Origin: Bryobacterales bacterium | Lineage (GTDB): Bacteria > Acidobacteriota > Terriglobia > Bryobacterales > Bryobacteraceae | Length of the DNA: 64,000 nt | NCBI GenBank assembly: GCA_003167495.1 | Contig: PMSX01000342.1 | Location: 82,122-146,121, forward strand | Direction of reading: 5' to 3' | Part shown: positions 8,315 to 16,640 of the stretch, piece by piece | How positions within the stretch are numbered: position 1 is the first letter of the stretch | How the letters are laid out: each line of letters starts with the position of its first letter | Notes under the pieces: model-generated | Seen by the model: the letters and a program-made list of their open reading frames with translations, nothing else | What the model was told of the DNA's origin: nothing | Database searches by the model: none | Made by a program: the position numbers and the translations under genes

Positions 8315-9799
8315 TCAAACCGCCTTCAAAAACAGCGCGAACTCCGAAAGCACCGGACAAGCCGCACTCTCCGTTATTTTCAATCTCACCCGATTCGCAC
8401 TCACCGGCTGAGTCGACCGCAAAATACGGCAAGCTCCCACACTCGTGCCTTTACCGAACACCTCCCATGCACTGTCCTTCCAATATTCGACCGAGAATCC
8501 GCCAATCCGCTGACCAAGCGCAATGGTTTCTCTCACTCGGACCAGATCGAACCGGATAGGCCGTGGGAGATCGAATACGATCTCGGTCTGAGTCACGTTG
8601 TCGTCGGTGGTCCAGTAAGTGTGGCGGTTCTCGTCCAGCAAGTGAATGGGCTGGTATCCATGCCGCGTGTTCGAAGCCTTCACACGCGCTCCGAATGCCA
8701 GATTACGCGCAAATGTGGCGTTCATCATGCGCCCAAATCCGCGCAAACTCTCGGCATCGGTTTCGTAAATGAGTCCACGCCGGTCAGGCGGCACATTGAG
8801 CAGGAAGCTGGCGCCGCGGCCAGTCGATTCGCAATACAGATCGAACAACTGTTGCGGACTTTTGACTTTATCGTTTTCGGCTGGATGCCAAAACCAGCCA
8901 GGTCGGATAGAGACATCGCATTCGGCGGGCAGCCAGAGCTTGCCATTGCGCGTACCCACAGTGGATGCTTCCGCGCGGACGTTCCCCGGTACAGCGGGTC
9001 CGCCATCTTCGGCGACGGGCGAGTAGGTGGCCCAGCAGGTCTCACCGGCGATCCCATGTTCGTTGCCTACCCAGCGAATGTCGGGGCCCACGTCGCTGAA
9101 GATCACACCGTCGGGCTGCAGTTTGTGGGTCAGCGCCCAAGTGGTGGGCCAATCGTAGTAATGCAATTTGTCAATCGTGCGTGTCTCCTTCGCGCCACCG
9201 TAATAGCCGCTGCCTCCGTTGGCGCCGTCGTGCCAGATTTCGAAAATGGGGCCGTAGTCAGTAAGCAGTTCGCGCAGTTGGCTGCGGTAGATGTCCAGAT
9301 ACGCGGGCGTGCCATAGGCGGCGTTATTGCGGTCCCAAGGCGAAAGATAAACGCCAAATTTGAGACCGGCGCGCGCAGCGGCATCGGAAAGTTCACGCAC
9401 AATATCGCCCTTCCCGTTTTTATAGGGGCTGAAGCGGATCGAGTGTTCGGTGGTTTTCGTCGGCCAAAGGCAGAAGCCGTCATGATGCTTGCAAGTAAGA
9501 ATGATGCCCCTGCTGCCGGCGTCCTTGAGCACCGAACAGATGGCTGCGGGGTCGAAGGCCGTCGGGTTGAAGATTGCCGGATTTTCGTCGCCGTCGCCCC
9601 ATTCTTTGTCGTTGAAGGTGTTGACGGTGAAGTGCAAAAAGTTATAGAAGCCAAGTTCGCTCCAGTGAAGTTGAGGCAATGAAGGGAGTACGCCGTAAGG
9701 TGCCGGCGGGGTGGCCGTGCTGGCCAAAGACGAAGCCGCTGAGGCTAAACCAAGCAGAAAGGAGCGTCGGCACGGCTGATATATGATCGATGAGGCCAT
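8315..9799 (-). CDS. Glycoside hydrolase family 29 alpha-L-fucosidase, Tat-exported
   Basis: A 494-residue alpha-L-fucosidase that should release fucose from glycans outside the cytoplasm. The N-terminus has a twin-arginine signal (RRSFLLGLASAASSLA). The GH29 TIM barrel follows: FYNFLHFTVNTFNDKEWGDG, then LTCKHHDGFCLWPTKTTEHS (the conserved His-His), then FGVYLSPWDRN. EIWHDGANG holds the Asp expected as nucleophile, equivalent to the usual WFDG. From about residue 355, RHTYWTTDDNVTQTEIVFDL starts a discoidin-like (F5/8 type C) domain that could bind carbohydrate. Its start codon overlaps the divergent start of the TIM-barrel gene at a shared CATG, leaving no spacer for promoters. No alternative start inside the signal is obvious. 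Confidence 0.92.
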   Translation of the reverse strand: MASSIIYQPCRRSFLLGLASAASSLASTATPPAPYGVLPSLPQLHWSELGFYNFLHFTVNTFNDKEWGDGDENPAIFNPTAFDPAAICSVLKDAGSRGIILTCKHHDGFCLWPTKTTEHSIRFSPYKNGKGDIVRELSDAAARAGLKFGVYLSPWDRNNAAYGTPAYLDIYRSQLRELLTDYGPIFEIWHDGANGGSGYYGGAKETRTIDKLHYYDWPTTWALTHKLQPDGVIFSDVGPDIRWVGNEHGIAGETCWATYSPVAEDGGPAVPGNVRAEASTVGTRNGKLWLPAECDVSIRPGWFWHPAENDKVKSPQQLFDLYCESTGRGASFLLNVPPDRRGLIYETDAESLRGFGRMMNATFARNLAFGARVKASNTRHGYQPIHLLDENRHTYWTTDDNVTQTEIVFDLPRPIRFDLVRVRETIALGQRIGGFSVEYWKDSAWEVFGKGTSVGACRILRSTQPVSANRVRLKITESAACPVLSEFALFLKAV

Positions 9800-10760
9800 G
9801 ACAACAGACTATTCGCGCAGACACCTGCTTGGCAAGTTTGCCGGTGGAATTGCTGCCGTACCGTTTTTGTGCGGTGAGGTTTTCAGAATGGAAGGACGCA
9901 CGTTGCAGATGCCAATCGGCTTGGAACTTTACACTGTCGGCAAAGAGATGGAAGAAGATCCGCACGGCACCTTGAAGCGGGTCGCGGCTGTGGGCTACAA
10001 AGAAGTCGAGTTGTCGCCCCTGTCGAAAATTGGCGCGAAGGAATTGCGCCAGATGCTCGACGAAGTAGGGCTGACGAATCCCTCCGGCCACTTCATGCTC
10101 ACGGATTTGCTGAAGGATTTGGACAGCAAGATCGCGTTTGCCAAAGAAATGGGCCAGCATTACATGGTGGTGACCGTTCCCTGGATCAAAGACATGTCGC
10201 GCGTGCATGCCGACCCGAAAGATGGGCAAATGGCCTATTTCATGGCCATCCTGAGCGCGTTTACGCTGGACGATTACAAATGGAGCGCTGAGCAGTTCAA
10301 CAAAGTGGGCGAACAGGTGAAGAAGGCGGGCTTGCAGCTCGCGTATCACAACCATAACTTTGAATTCAAGAAGTTCGAAGGCGGCGTGACGGGCTACGAC
10401 GAATTTCTGCGTCTGACCGATCCGGATTTGGTGAAACTCGAATTGGATTGTGGCTGGGTAACGGTCGCGGGGCAAGATCCGGTCGAGTATCTGCACAAGT
10501 TTCCGGAGCGCTACAAGCTGCTGCACATCAAAGATTTTAAGAAAGGTTTTACGCCCACTCAAATGTTGGGTGAAGCGGGCGGGGCTGCGCCGGTACCCAC
10601 GGAGTTAGGCCGCGGCGGTATCGATTACAGTAAGATTTTCGCGGCCGCGCAGAAGCATATCGACCATATTTTTGTCGAGCAGGAACCGCCGTTTACGGAA
10701 ATGCCCGCGCTCGAAGCGATCAAAGTAGATTACCAATATTTGCACACATTGCATGTTTAA
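9798..10760 (+). CDS. Sugar phosphate isomerase/epimerase-like TIM-barrel protein, Tat-exported
   Basis: A 320-residue protein of the xylose-isomerase-like TIM-barrel family. The Tat signal is SRRHLLGKFAGGIAAVPF. Family features are IGLELYTVGKEM at the first strand, GYKEVELSP, LAYHNHNFEF (metal-site His), VKLELDCGWV and LLHIKDFKKG, with FVEQEPPF at the end. Cytoplasmic members isomerise or epimerise sugars and inositols; the exported acidobacterial type has no settled substrate. The track start at 9783 was replaced by the ATG at 9798, which sits just before the Tat signal and shares CATG with the divergent fucosidase start. The gene overlaps the next cytochrome gene by eight bases, so it leads a three-gene operon with cytochrome c and PQQ dehydrogenase. 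It may supply or use a product of that dehydrogenase; that is inference. Confidence 0.88.
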   Translation: MTTDYSRRHLLGKFAGGIAAVPFLCGEVFRMEGRTLQMPIGLELYTVGKEMEEDPHGTLKRVAAVGYKEVELSPLSKIGAKELRQMLDEVGLTNPSGHFMLTDLLKDLDSKIAFAKEMGQHYMVVTVPWIKDMSRVHADPKDGQMAYFMAILSAFTLDDYKWSAEQFNKVGEQVKKAGLQLAYHNHNFEFKKFEGGVTGYDEFLRLTDPDLVKLELDCGWVTVAGQDPVEYLHKFPERYKLLHIKDFKKGFTPTQMLGEAGGAAPVPTELGRGGIDYSKIFAAAQKHIDHIFVEQEPPFTEMPALEAIKVDYQYLHTLHV

Positions 10761-11604
10761 GATACTTACTATCGCAGTTCTCACGTGCACCTCGATCTAT
10801 GCGCAGGGCGACCAAATCGCGCGTCAAGAGCAGGAAAAGAAGAAGCAAGCGGCGGCGCCGGTATTGAGCATGAACGGCGCACCACCCGTGGACGCGGCAG
10901 CTGCGGAGCGAGGCAAAAAACTGTTCGAGCCCGCATGTGGTTTTTGCCACGGCCTGGATGCGCGCGGCAAAAGTGGGCCCGATCTCCTGCGTTCCACTCT
11001 CGTTCTGCATGATGAGAACGGTGGCCAGATTGCCACTGTGATTCGCACCGGTCGGCCTGATCGCGGTATGCCGCCGTTCGCCACCATGACAGATCAGCAG
11101 ATCTCCGACATCTCCGCATTTTTGCACGCAGGCACCTTGGCGATCTCGAACCGTTTCGGGTATGAAATCAAAGGCTTGATGACGGGCGACGCCAAACAGG
11201 GCGAGGCGTTTTTCAACGTTGACGGCCAATGCACCAAGTGCCATTCAGCCACTGGCGATCTGGCGCATGTCGCCGGCAAATACGAGCCGGTGGAATTGCA
11301 GCGGCGTCTCCTCCTTCCGGCTCCCAACATGATCGACATGTTTATGGGCAAGAAAGTGAAGCCACCCCCGCCTTCCAAGGTCAGAGTCACGTTGCCATCG
11401 GGTGAAGTGCATGCGGGCGTACTGGTGCATGCCGACGAATTCACGGTAGTGATGCAAGAAAGCGGAGGCGTGAAGTCTTTTGATCTGACGCCGGGGACGA
11501 AAGTGGATATCGACAATCCGCTGGCGGCGCATGAAGCGATGCTAGCGAAATATACCGATGCGCAGATGCACAACATGCTCGCCTACCTGGAGACGTTGAA
11601 ATGA
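10753..11604 (+). CDS. Di-heme cytochrome c protein, partner of PQQ dehydrogenase 2
   Basis: A 283-residue exported cytochrome with heme sites CGFCH and CTKCH and a short signal peptide (MFKILTIAVLTCTSIYAQ). It closely parallels the protein at 2344-3261 in layout: charged linker, first heme domain (GKKLFEPACGFCHGLDARG), second heme domain (GEAFFNVDGQCTKCHS), then a C-terminal beta module (RVTLPSGEVHAGVLVHADE, DNPLAAHEAMLAKYTD). The same C-terminal module in both copies suggests it matters for pairing with the dehydrogenase. It overlaps the upstream isomerase-like gene by eight bases and the downstream dehydrogenase by four (ATGA), a tightly coupled operon. The start fits the signal sequence directly. 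Confidence 0.9.
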   Translation: MFKILTIAVLTCTSIYAQGDQIARQEQEKKKQAAAPVLSMNGAPPVDAAAAERGKKLFEPACGFCHGLDARGKSGPDLLRSTLVLHDENGGQIATVIRTGRPDRGMPPFATMTDQQISDISAFLHAGTLAISNRFGYEIKGLMTGDAKQGEAFFNVDGQCTKCHSATGDLAHVAGKYEPVELQRRLLLPAPNMIDMFMGKKVKPPPPSKVRVTLPSGEVHAGVLVHADEFTVVMQESGGVKSFDLTPGTKVDIDNPLAAHEAMLAKYTDAQMHNMLAYLETLK

Positions 11605-13178
11605 GATTGCGAAGGTTGGCGTGCGCGTTGGCATTGGTGCAGGCGGTCCTGTGGGGGCAGGAACTAAATCCGGCCACTCTGAAAGAACTAACGGGCGCCG
11701 GTTGGCCAACGTACAACGGAGACTATTCGGGGCGTCGTCATAGTCCGTTGAAACAGATTGATGCGAGCAATGTCGCCTCACTGACCAATGTCTGGACTTA
11801 TAAAGCGACTGACTACGGCGCAGCAAGCTTCGGCAGCGTCCTCAAAGCAACGCCGCTGATGGTGAACGGTGTTCTATATGTTGCGATGCCCGAAAACGTA
11901 TGGGCGGTAGACGCGCGCACTGGACGCGAAATCTGGCATTACAAATCGCCGCCAACTCCCGGTTTTCACATCGGTCACCGGGGCGTGGCTATGTGGGGCG
12001 AGTGGCTGTATTTTGAAACGCCGAACTGCGATCTAGTCTCGTTAAACGCCAAAGACGGCAAGGAACGCTGGCGTAAGCCGATTGCCGATCCAAAATTGGA
12101 ATATTTTTGCACCATGCCGCCGCTAGTGATCGGGAATCATATTGTGTCGGGTGTGGGCGGCGATTCGCTGGATAACCCCGGGTTCTTGCAGTCGCGCGAT
12201 CCTGAGACCGGCGCGTTGCAGTGGCGATGGAACACAGAACCGCAGCCAGGCGAGTCCGGCAGTGAGACCTGGCCCGATGCCGATTCCATGGCACACGGTG
12301 GCGGCATGACTTGGATGACCGGCACGTATGACCCGGAATTGAACCTGCTGTACTGGGGCACGGGCAATCCGAATCCTGTGCACGCGGGGGCGGGGCGAAA
12401 AGGTGACAACCTGTGGACGTGTTCAATCGTCGCCCTGAATCCCAACACGGGCAAGATGGCTTGGGGTTACCAGGTTTCGCCGCACGACACGCACGATTGG
12501 GATGCAGTGCAGACGCCAGTGTTGTTCGATGGCGAGTTTCAAGGCAAGAAACGCAAACTGCTTGCGCAAGCCAGCCGCAATGGATATTTTTTCTTGCTCG
12601 ACCGCACGAATGGCGAACATTTGCTAACGGAGCCATTCATCGACGTCAACTGGAGTCTTGGGTTGAATGCCAATGGCCAGCCGATTCCCAATCCGAAAAA
12701 AGAACCATCGCGCGACGGCACGCTGGTGGCGCCAAGTTCGAATGGCGCGACGAACTGGTTTGCCCCAACGTATAGCCCTGAGACAGGCTTGTTCTACGTG
12801 ACCACATCGCAGAATTACAGCGTCTTCTACCTCACAGCCGAAGGAAAAGCCGAAGGATTTGCCGGACGCGATGACTTCTTGACTTTTTCAGGCACGCTGA
12901 AGGCGATTGATTATCAGACGGGCAAAGCTCGCTGGTCTCATGATATCGGTGGCATGGGCGCTGGTTTATTGAGCACCGCGGGCGGCGTCGTATTTGCGGG
13001 AGATTCTTCCAAACACGTGCTGGCGTTGGATGCCAACAACGGGCAAACACTCTGGCATGCCACCATGGGCGGCGGTAACCAGATGAATGGCGCGATCACC
13101 TACGAATTGGACGGTCGGCAATACGTGGTGGTAGGGGGTGGGGACTCGCTCTATGCTTACGCGCTGCCCGCGAAGTAA
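11601..13178 (+). CDS. PQQ-dependent dehydrogenase (quinoprotein), cassette 2
   Basis: A 525-residue quinoprotein paralogous to the protein at 668-2347. The signal peptide is RRLACALALVQAVLWGQ. The propeller is marked by WPTYNGDYSGRRHSPL, WAVDARTGREIWHY, LVSLNAKDGKERW, IVALNPNTGKMAWGY and LKAIDYQTGKARWSH. The segment KGDNLWTCS marks the expected catalytic Asp, followed by HDTHDWDAVQTPVLFD. It is about 34 residues shorter than the first copy, mostly through tighter loops. Electrons should pass to the co-translated cytochrome. The sequence difference from copy 1 suggests old duplication and possibly another substrate. The gene closes the operon that begins at 9798; no clear terminator is visible in the 60 bases before the asparagine synthase gene. 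Confidence 0.9.
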   Translation: MRLRRLACALALVQAVLWGQELNPATLKELTGAGWPTYNGDYSGRRHSPLKQIDASNVASLTNVWTYKATDYGAASFGSVLKATPLMVNGVLYVAMPENVWAVDARTGREIWHYKSPPTPGFHIGHRGVAMWGEWLYFETPNCDLVSLNAKDGKERWRKPIADPKLEYFCTMPPLVIGNHIVSGVGGDSLDNPGFLQSRDPETGALQWRWNTEPQPGESGSETWPDADSMAHGGGMTWMTGTYDPELNLLYWGTGNPNPVHAGAGRKGDNLWTCSIVALNPNTGKMAWGYQVSPHDTHDWDAVQTPVLFDGEFQGKKRKLLAQASRNGYFFLLDRTNGEHLLTEPFIDVNWSLGLNANGQPIPNPKKEPSRDGTLVAPSSNGATNWFAPTYSPETGLFYVTTSQNYSVFYLTAEGKAEGFAGRDDFLTFSGTLKAIDYQTGKARWSHDIGGMGAGLLSTAGGVVFAGDSSKHVLALDANNGQTLWHATMGGGNQMNGAITYELDGRQYVVVGGGDSLYAYALPAK

Positions 13179-13238
13179 GGGCTTTGCGAAAAAGGCCTGA
13201 CACGCTACATTGGTAACTGAATCTTCCTTATATTTACA

Positions 13239-15185
13239 ATGTGCGGCATTGCGGGTTTTCTATCGGCGAACAAGAACGTAGACCGGGATCTGGTTCGGTC
13301 GATGACGGATCGGATTGCCCATCGCGGTCCTGACGGCAGCGGGTTCTTTTGTGATGATTTCGTCGCGCTCGGGCACCGGCGTTTGAGCATCATCGACATC
13401 GCGGGCGGTCACCAGCCGATGGCGAATGAAGATGGCCGGCTGCAGATTATCTACAATGGCGAGATTTTCAACCATGCGCAATTGCGGCCGGATCTGGAAG
13501 CTGCGGGGCACCAGTATCACACGCGTTGCGACACGGAAACGATCATTCACTCGTACGAGCAGTATGGCGAAAACTGCGTAACGAAGTATCGCGGAATGTT
13601 TTCGTTTGCATTGTGGGATACACAATCGAAAACTTTGTTCTGTGCGCGCGACCGCTTGGGTATCAAGCCCTTCTACTATTGGACCGATGGCTCGACATTC
13701 GTTTTCGGCAGTGAAATCAAAGCCTTGCTGATGCATCCGGCGGTGCGTGCCGATTTTGATGAAACTCGTTTGCCGGAGTTTCTGGCGTTTGGTTATCTGA
13801 GCGGCGAAAAAACCATGTTCCGCGGCATTCGCAAACTCATGCCCGGACACACCATGAAAGTGGAAGTGACGCCGGAGCGAAGGCTGGCCATCTCGCAAAA
13901 ACAATATTGGGATGTGCCGCCGCCCGTTGCAGGTGTTGAAAAAGATGACCGGGCTTGGATTGAAGAATGCCGGCACCGCGTAGAAGAAACAGTCCAGATG
14001 CGGTTGATGAGCGATGTACCGCTTGGGATGTTCTTGAGTGGTGGCATCGATTCGAGCACCATCGCGGCGCTAATGAAGCGCATCGTTCCTTCCGGCCAGA
14101 AGATCAAAACATTTTCCGTCGGCTACCGGGAAGTGGAACATAGCGAGCTTGGATTTGCGCGAGACCTGGCAACGGAAATCGGCACCGATCATCACGAAGT
14201 GACGTTGGGGATGGATGAGTTTTTCAACCACTTGCCCTCCTTGATCTGGCACGAAGACGAGCCGATCGTTTGGCCATCGAGCGTATCGCTTTATTTTGTT
14301 TCGAAGCTGGCGGCAGAAGAAGTGAAAGTCGTCCTCACCGGCGAAGGCGCCGATGAATTGTTCGGCGGTTATGGCCGGTATCAGTATTACGCCATGAATG
14401 AGAAGTACGCCGGCATGTATGGCATGGTTCCCGCAGCATTGCGAAAAGGGATTCGGAATCTGGTCGCGGGTTCAAGTCTGTTGCCGGCCGATCTTCGGCG
14501 CAAAGCGCAACACACATTTGTGGGGCGCGCGCTTTCGTTTGAATCGCTGTTTCTCGATAATTTCTATTCGGCCTTTTCCGCTGAAGAACGGCAAGGGCTG
14601 AGGAAGGACCACTTCGACGCAAATAGCGCTTACGCCGAGTACATGGGTTACCGGAGCAAACGCGACGGCGCTGATCCGCTCACACGCTTGTTGTATGCGG
14701 ACCAGAAGACCTATCTGGTTGAGCTGCTGATGAAGCAAGATCAGATGAGCATGGCTTGTTCGATTGAAAGCCGCGTGCCGTTTCTGGATCACCCTCTGGT
14801 TGAGTTTGCGGCGCAGGTTCCCGCGCACTTGAAAATCCGCGAAGGCAAGGGCAAATACATTCTGCGCAAGGCGGTAGAAGATCTCCTGCCGCAAAACACG
14901 CTCACACGCAAGAAAATGGGTTTCCCGACGCCCATCAAGAACTGGCTCCTCGACCCGCGCGCGAACGCGCAATACGCAAAGCTGCACGAGCCGGACGGTT
15001 TCATCGCCTCTTATCTAGACATGGGGCGCGTCAAGACTATGATCGAGCAACACCGGAGCCGCACGATCGATGCTACGGATCGAATTTGGCGGCTGCTCAA
15101 TTTGCAGTATTGGGGCGAGATCTTTCTGTCGGGTCGTGGCCAAGGGCAAGAGCATTCGGCTCGCGTGTTAGAGCCTGTTCGTTAG
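13239..15185 (+). CDS. asnB: Asparagine synthase-like glutamine amidotransferase
   Basis: A 648-residue two-domain enzyme. The start is certain because the class II glutaminase uses Cys2 as nucleophile (MCGIAGF). The glutaminase domain runs to about residue 200 (HRGPDGSG, HRRLSIID, YNGEIFNH). The synthetase domain has the ATP pyrophosphatase motif SGGIDSSTIAALM and the later LTGEGADELFGGYGRY and SIESRVPFLDHPLVEFA. The family transfers ammonia from glutamine to an adenylated carboxylate; classic AsnB makes asparagine. Members of this length next to exopolysaccharide genes may amidate a sugar acid or other surface component instead. The MBOAT gene starts three bases after its stop, so the two form one operon and the role is probably in envelope glycan assembly. 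True free-asparagine synthesis is not excluded. Confidence 0.9.
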   Translation: MCGIAGFLSANKNVDRDLVRSMTDRIAHRGPDGSGFFCDDFVALGHRRLSIIDIAGGHQPMANEDGRLQIIYNGEIFNHAQLRPDLEAAGHQYHTRCDTETIIHSYEQYGENCVTKYRGMFSFALWDTQSKTLFCARDRLGIKPFYYWTDGSTFVFGSEIKALLMHPAVRADFDETRLPEFLAFGYLSGEKTMFRGIRKLMPGHTMKVEVTPERRLAISQKQYWDVPPPVAGVEKDDRAWIEECRHRVEETVQMRLMSDVPLGMFLSGGIDSSTIAALMKRIVPSGQKIKTFSVGYREVEHSELGFARDLATEIGTDHHEVTLGMDEFFNHLPSLIWHEDEPIVWPSSVSLYFVSKLAAEEVKVVLTGEGADELFGGYGRYQYYAMNEKYAGMYGMVPAALRKGIRNLVAGSSLLPADLRRKAQHTFVGRALSFESLFLDNFYSAFSAEERQGLRKDHFDANSAYAEYMGYRSKRDGADPLTRLLYADQKTYLVELLMKQDQMSMACSIESRVPFLDHPLVEFAAQVPAHLKIREGKGKYILRKAVEDLLPQNTLTRKKMGFPTPIKNWLLDPRANAQYAKLHEPDGFIASYLDMGRVKTMIEQHRSRTIDATDRIWRLLNLQYWGEIFLSGRGQGQEHSARVLEPVR

Positions 15186-15188
15186 TCA

Positions 15189-16619
15189 ATGCTTTTCAAC
15201 TCACTTGAATTTCTGATTTTCCTGCCGGTGGTGCTGGCTGTCTACTATGTCCTGCCGCACAAGGCGCAAAATCGTTTTCTGTTGTTGGCTAGCTGCTTTT
15301 TCTACGCTAGTTGGGATTGGCGGTTTCTATTTCCGCTGCTCACATCAACGAGCATCGATTACTACTGCGCGAAGCGGATGGAACAGCAGATTGCCGCGGA
15401 GGAGCCAAAAGAGAACCGCAAGAAATGGCTTGCTCTCAGCGTAGTTACGAATCTGGCGCTTTTGGGTTTCTTCAAGTATTTTGATTTCTTCGCCGACAAT
15501 CTACATCATCTGCTGCAGCTGCTGGGTATGGACGTGGCAGTGTGGACGCTGCGAGTGATTTTGCCTATCGGCATTTCGTTCTATACGTTCCAGGCGCTGA
15601 GCTACACGATTGACGTTTACCGTGGCGAGATTCACGCAACCAATAGCTTCGTCGATTTTCTTTTGGCAGTGCTCTATTTTCCGCATCTTGTGGCCGGTCC
15701 CATCCAGCGCGCCAATAGCCTGTTGCCGCAGGTGACGAACCCGCGTACGGTGACGGCGGAGAAGATCGTCAACGGGCTGCACCTGATTTTCTGGGGGTTC
15801 TTTAAGAAAGTTTTTATCGCGGACAATATGGCGTCGATTGTGGCCCCACTCTTCGATGTTCACCGTACGCCCGATGGCTGGCACACCTTGATGGCCGTGT
15901 ACGCGTTTGCGGTGCAGATTTATTGCGATTTTTCCGGCTATACCGATATTGCCCGCGGCGTCGCGCGCCTCATGGGATTTGAGTTCATGCTGAACTTCAA
16001 CTTGCCTTATCTGGCGGCGAATCCGGCGGACTTCTGGCGGCGGTGGCACATCAGTCTTTCGACTTGGCTGCGCGATTACCTTTACATTTCGCTGGGCGGC
16101 AACCGGGGCGGGGAAGCGAAGACGAACCGCAACCTGATGTTGACTATGGTGATCGGCGGTTTTTGGCACGGCGCGGCGTGGAACTTCATTCTGTGGGGTT
16201 TCTACCATGGCACGCTGCTGGTGGTGCATCGCTATCTCAAACCGGCTTTAGACAAGGTGTTCGATTGGCCGGGGCGAGTGGGGAAGGTGTTGTCTTTTGC
16301 GTTGTTGATTGTGGTTTTCTTCCACTTGACTTGCTACGGGTGGCTACTGTTCCGGGCGTCGTCGTTCAGCCAGATTGCGGCCATGACGGGATCGTTTTTT
16401 GGACCGTGGCATGTGGATTGGAACCTCGCGCGGCAAATCGCGTTGTTCAGTTCGCCGCTGGTGGTTGTGCAATTGATTCAGTATGCGACGGGCAAACTTG
16501 AATTCTTATCGTTCCGTTGGATTCCATCCGAACTGCGAGTAGCGGTGTATGCGGCTATGACTTATTTTGTGGTGTTCCGAGGCGGTCTGCCGCAATCATT
16601 CATCTACTTTCAGTTTTGA
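15189..16619 (+). CDS. MBOAT family O-acyltransferase (AlgI-like)
   Basis: A 476-residue polytopic membrane protein of the MBOAT family. It opens with MLFNSLEFLIFLPVVLAVYY, typical of AlgI/DltB-like proteins, and has several hydrophobic helices. The central block FHLVAGPIQR-like (LYFPHLVAGPIQRANSLLPQ) is followed by DFSGYTDIARGVARLMGFE and NFNLPYLAANPADFWRRWHI. Near residue 320, GGFWHGAAWNFILWG carries the catalytic His. These proteins move an acyl group, often acetyl, across the membrane onto a polysaccharide. The asparagine-synthase-like gene directly upstream and the SGNH-like protein 21 bases downstream fit the usual arrangement in which the MBOAT protein hands the acyl group to an SGNH-type transferase. 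The polymer acted on cannot be told from sequence. Confidence 0.92.
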   Translation: MLFNSLEFLIFLPVVLAVYYVLPHKAQNRFLLLASCFFYASWDWRFLFPLLTSTSIDYYCAKRMEQQIAAEEPKENRKKWLALSVVTNLALLGFFKYFDFFADNLHHLLQLLGMDVAVWTLRVILPIGISFYTFQALSYTIDVYRGEIHATNSFVDFLLAVLYFPHLVAGPIQRANSLLPQVTNPRTVTAEKIVNGLHLIFWGFFKKVFIADNMASIVAPLFDVHRTPDGWHTLMAVYAFAVQIYCDFSGYTDIARGVARLMGFEFMLNFNLPYLAANPADFWRRWHISLSTWLRDYLYISLGGNRGGEAKTNRNLMLTMVIGGFWHGAAWNFILWGFYHGTLLVVHRYLKPALDKVFDWPGRVGKVLSFALLIVVFFHLTCYGWLLFRASSFSQIAAMTGSFFGPWHVDWNLARQIALFSSPLVVVQLIQYATGKLEFLSFRWIPSELRVAVYAAMTYFVVFRGGLPQSFIYFQF

Positions 16620-16640
16620 CGGGGATCAAAAGTTCAAAAC

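Noticed and set aside
7853-9682. 609-codon plus-strand ORF
   Set aside because: Its main part is antisense to the GH29 fucosidase, which has clear catalytic motifs and a Tat signal. The plus-strand translation is low-complexity and matches nothing I know.
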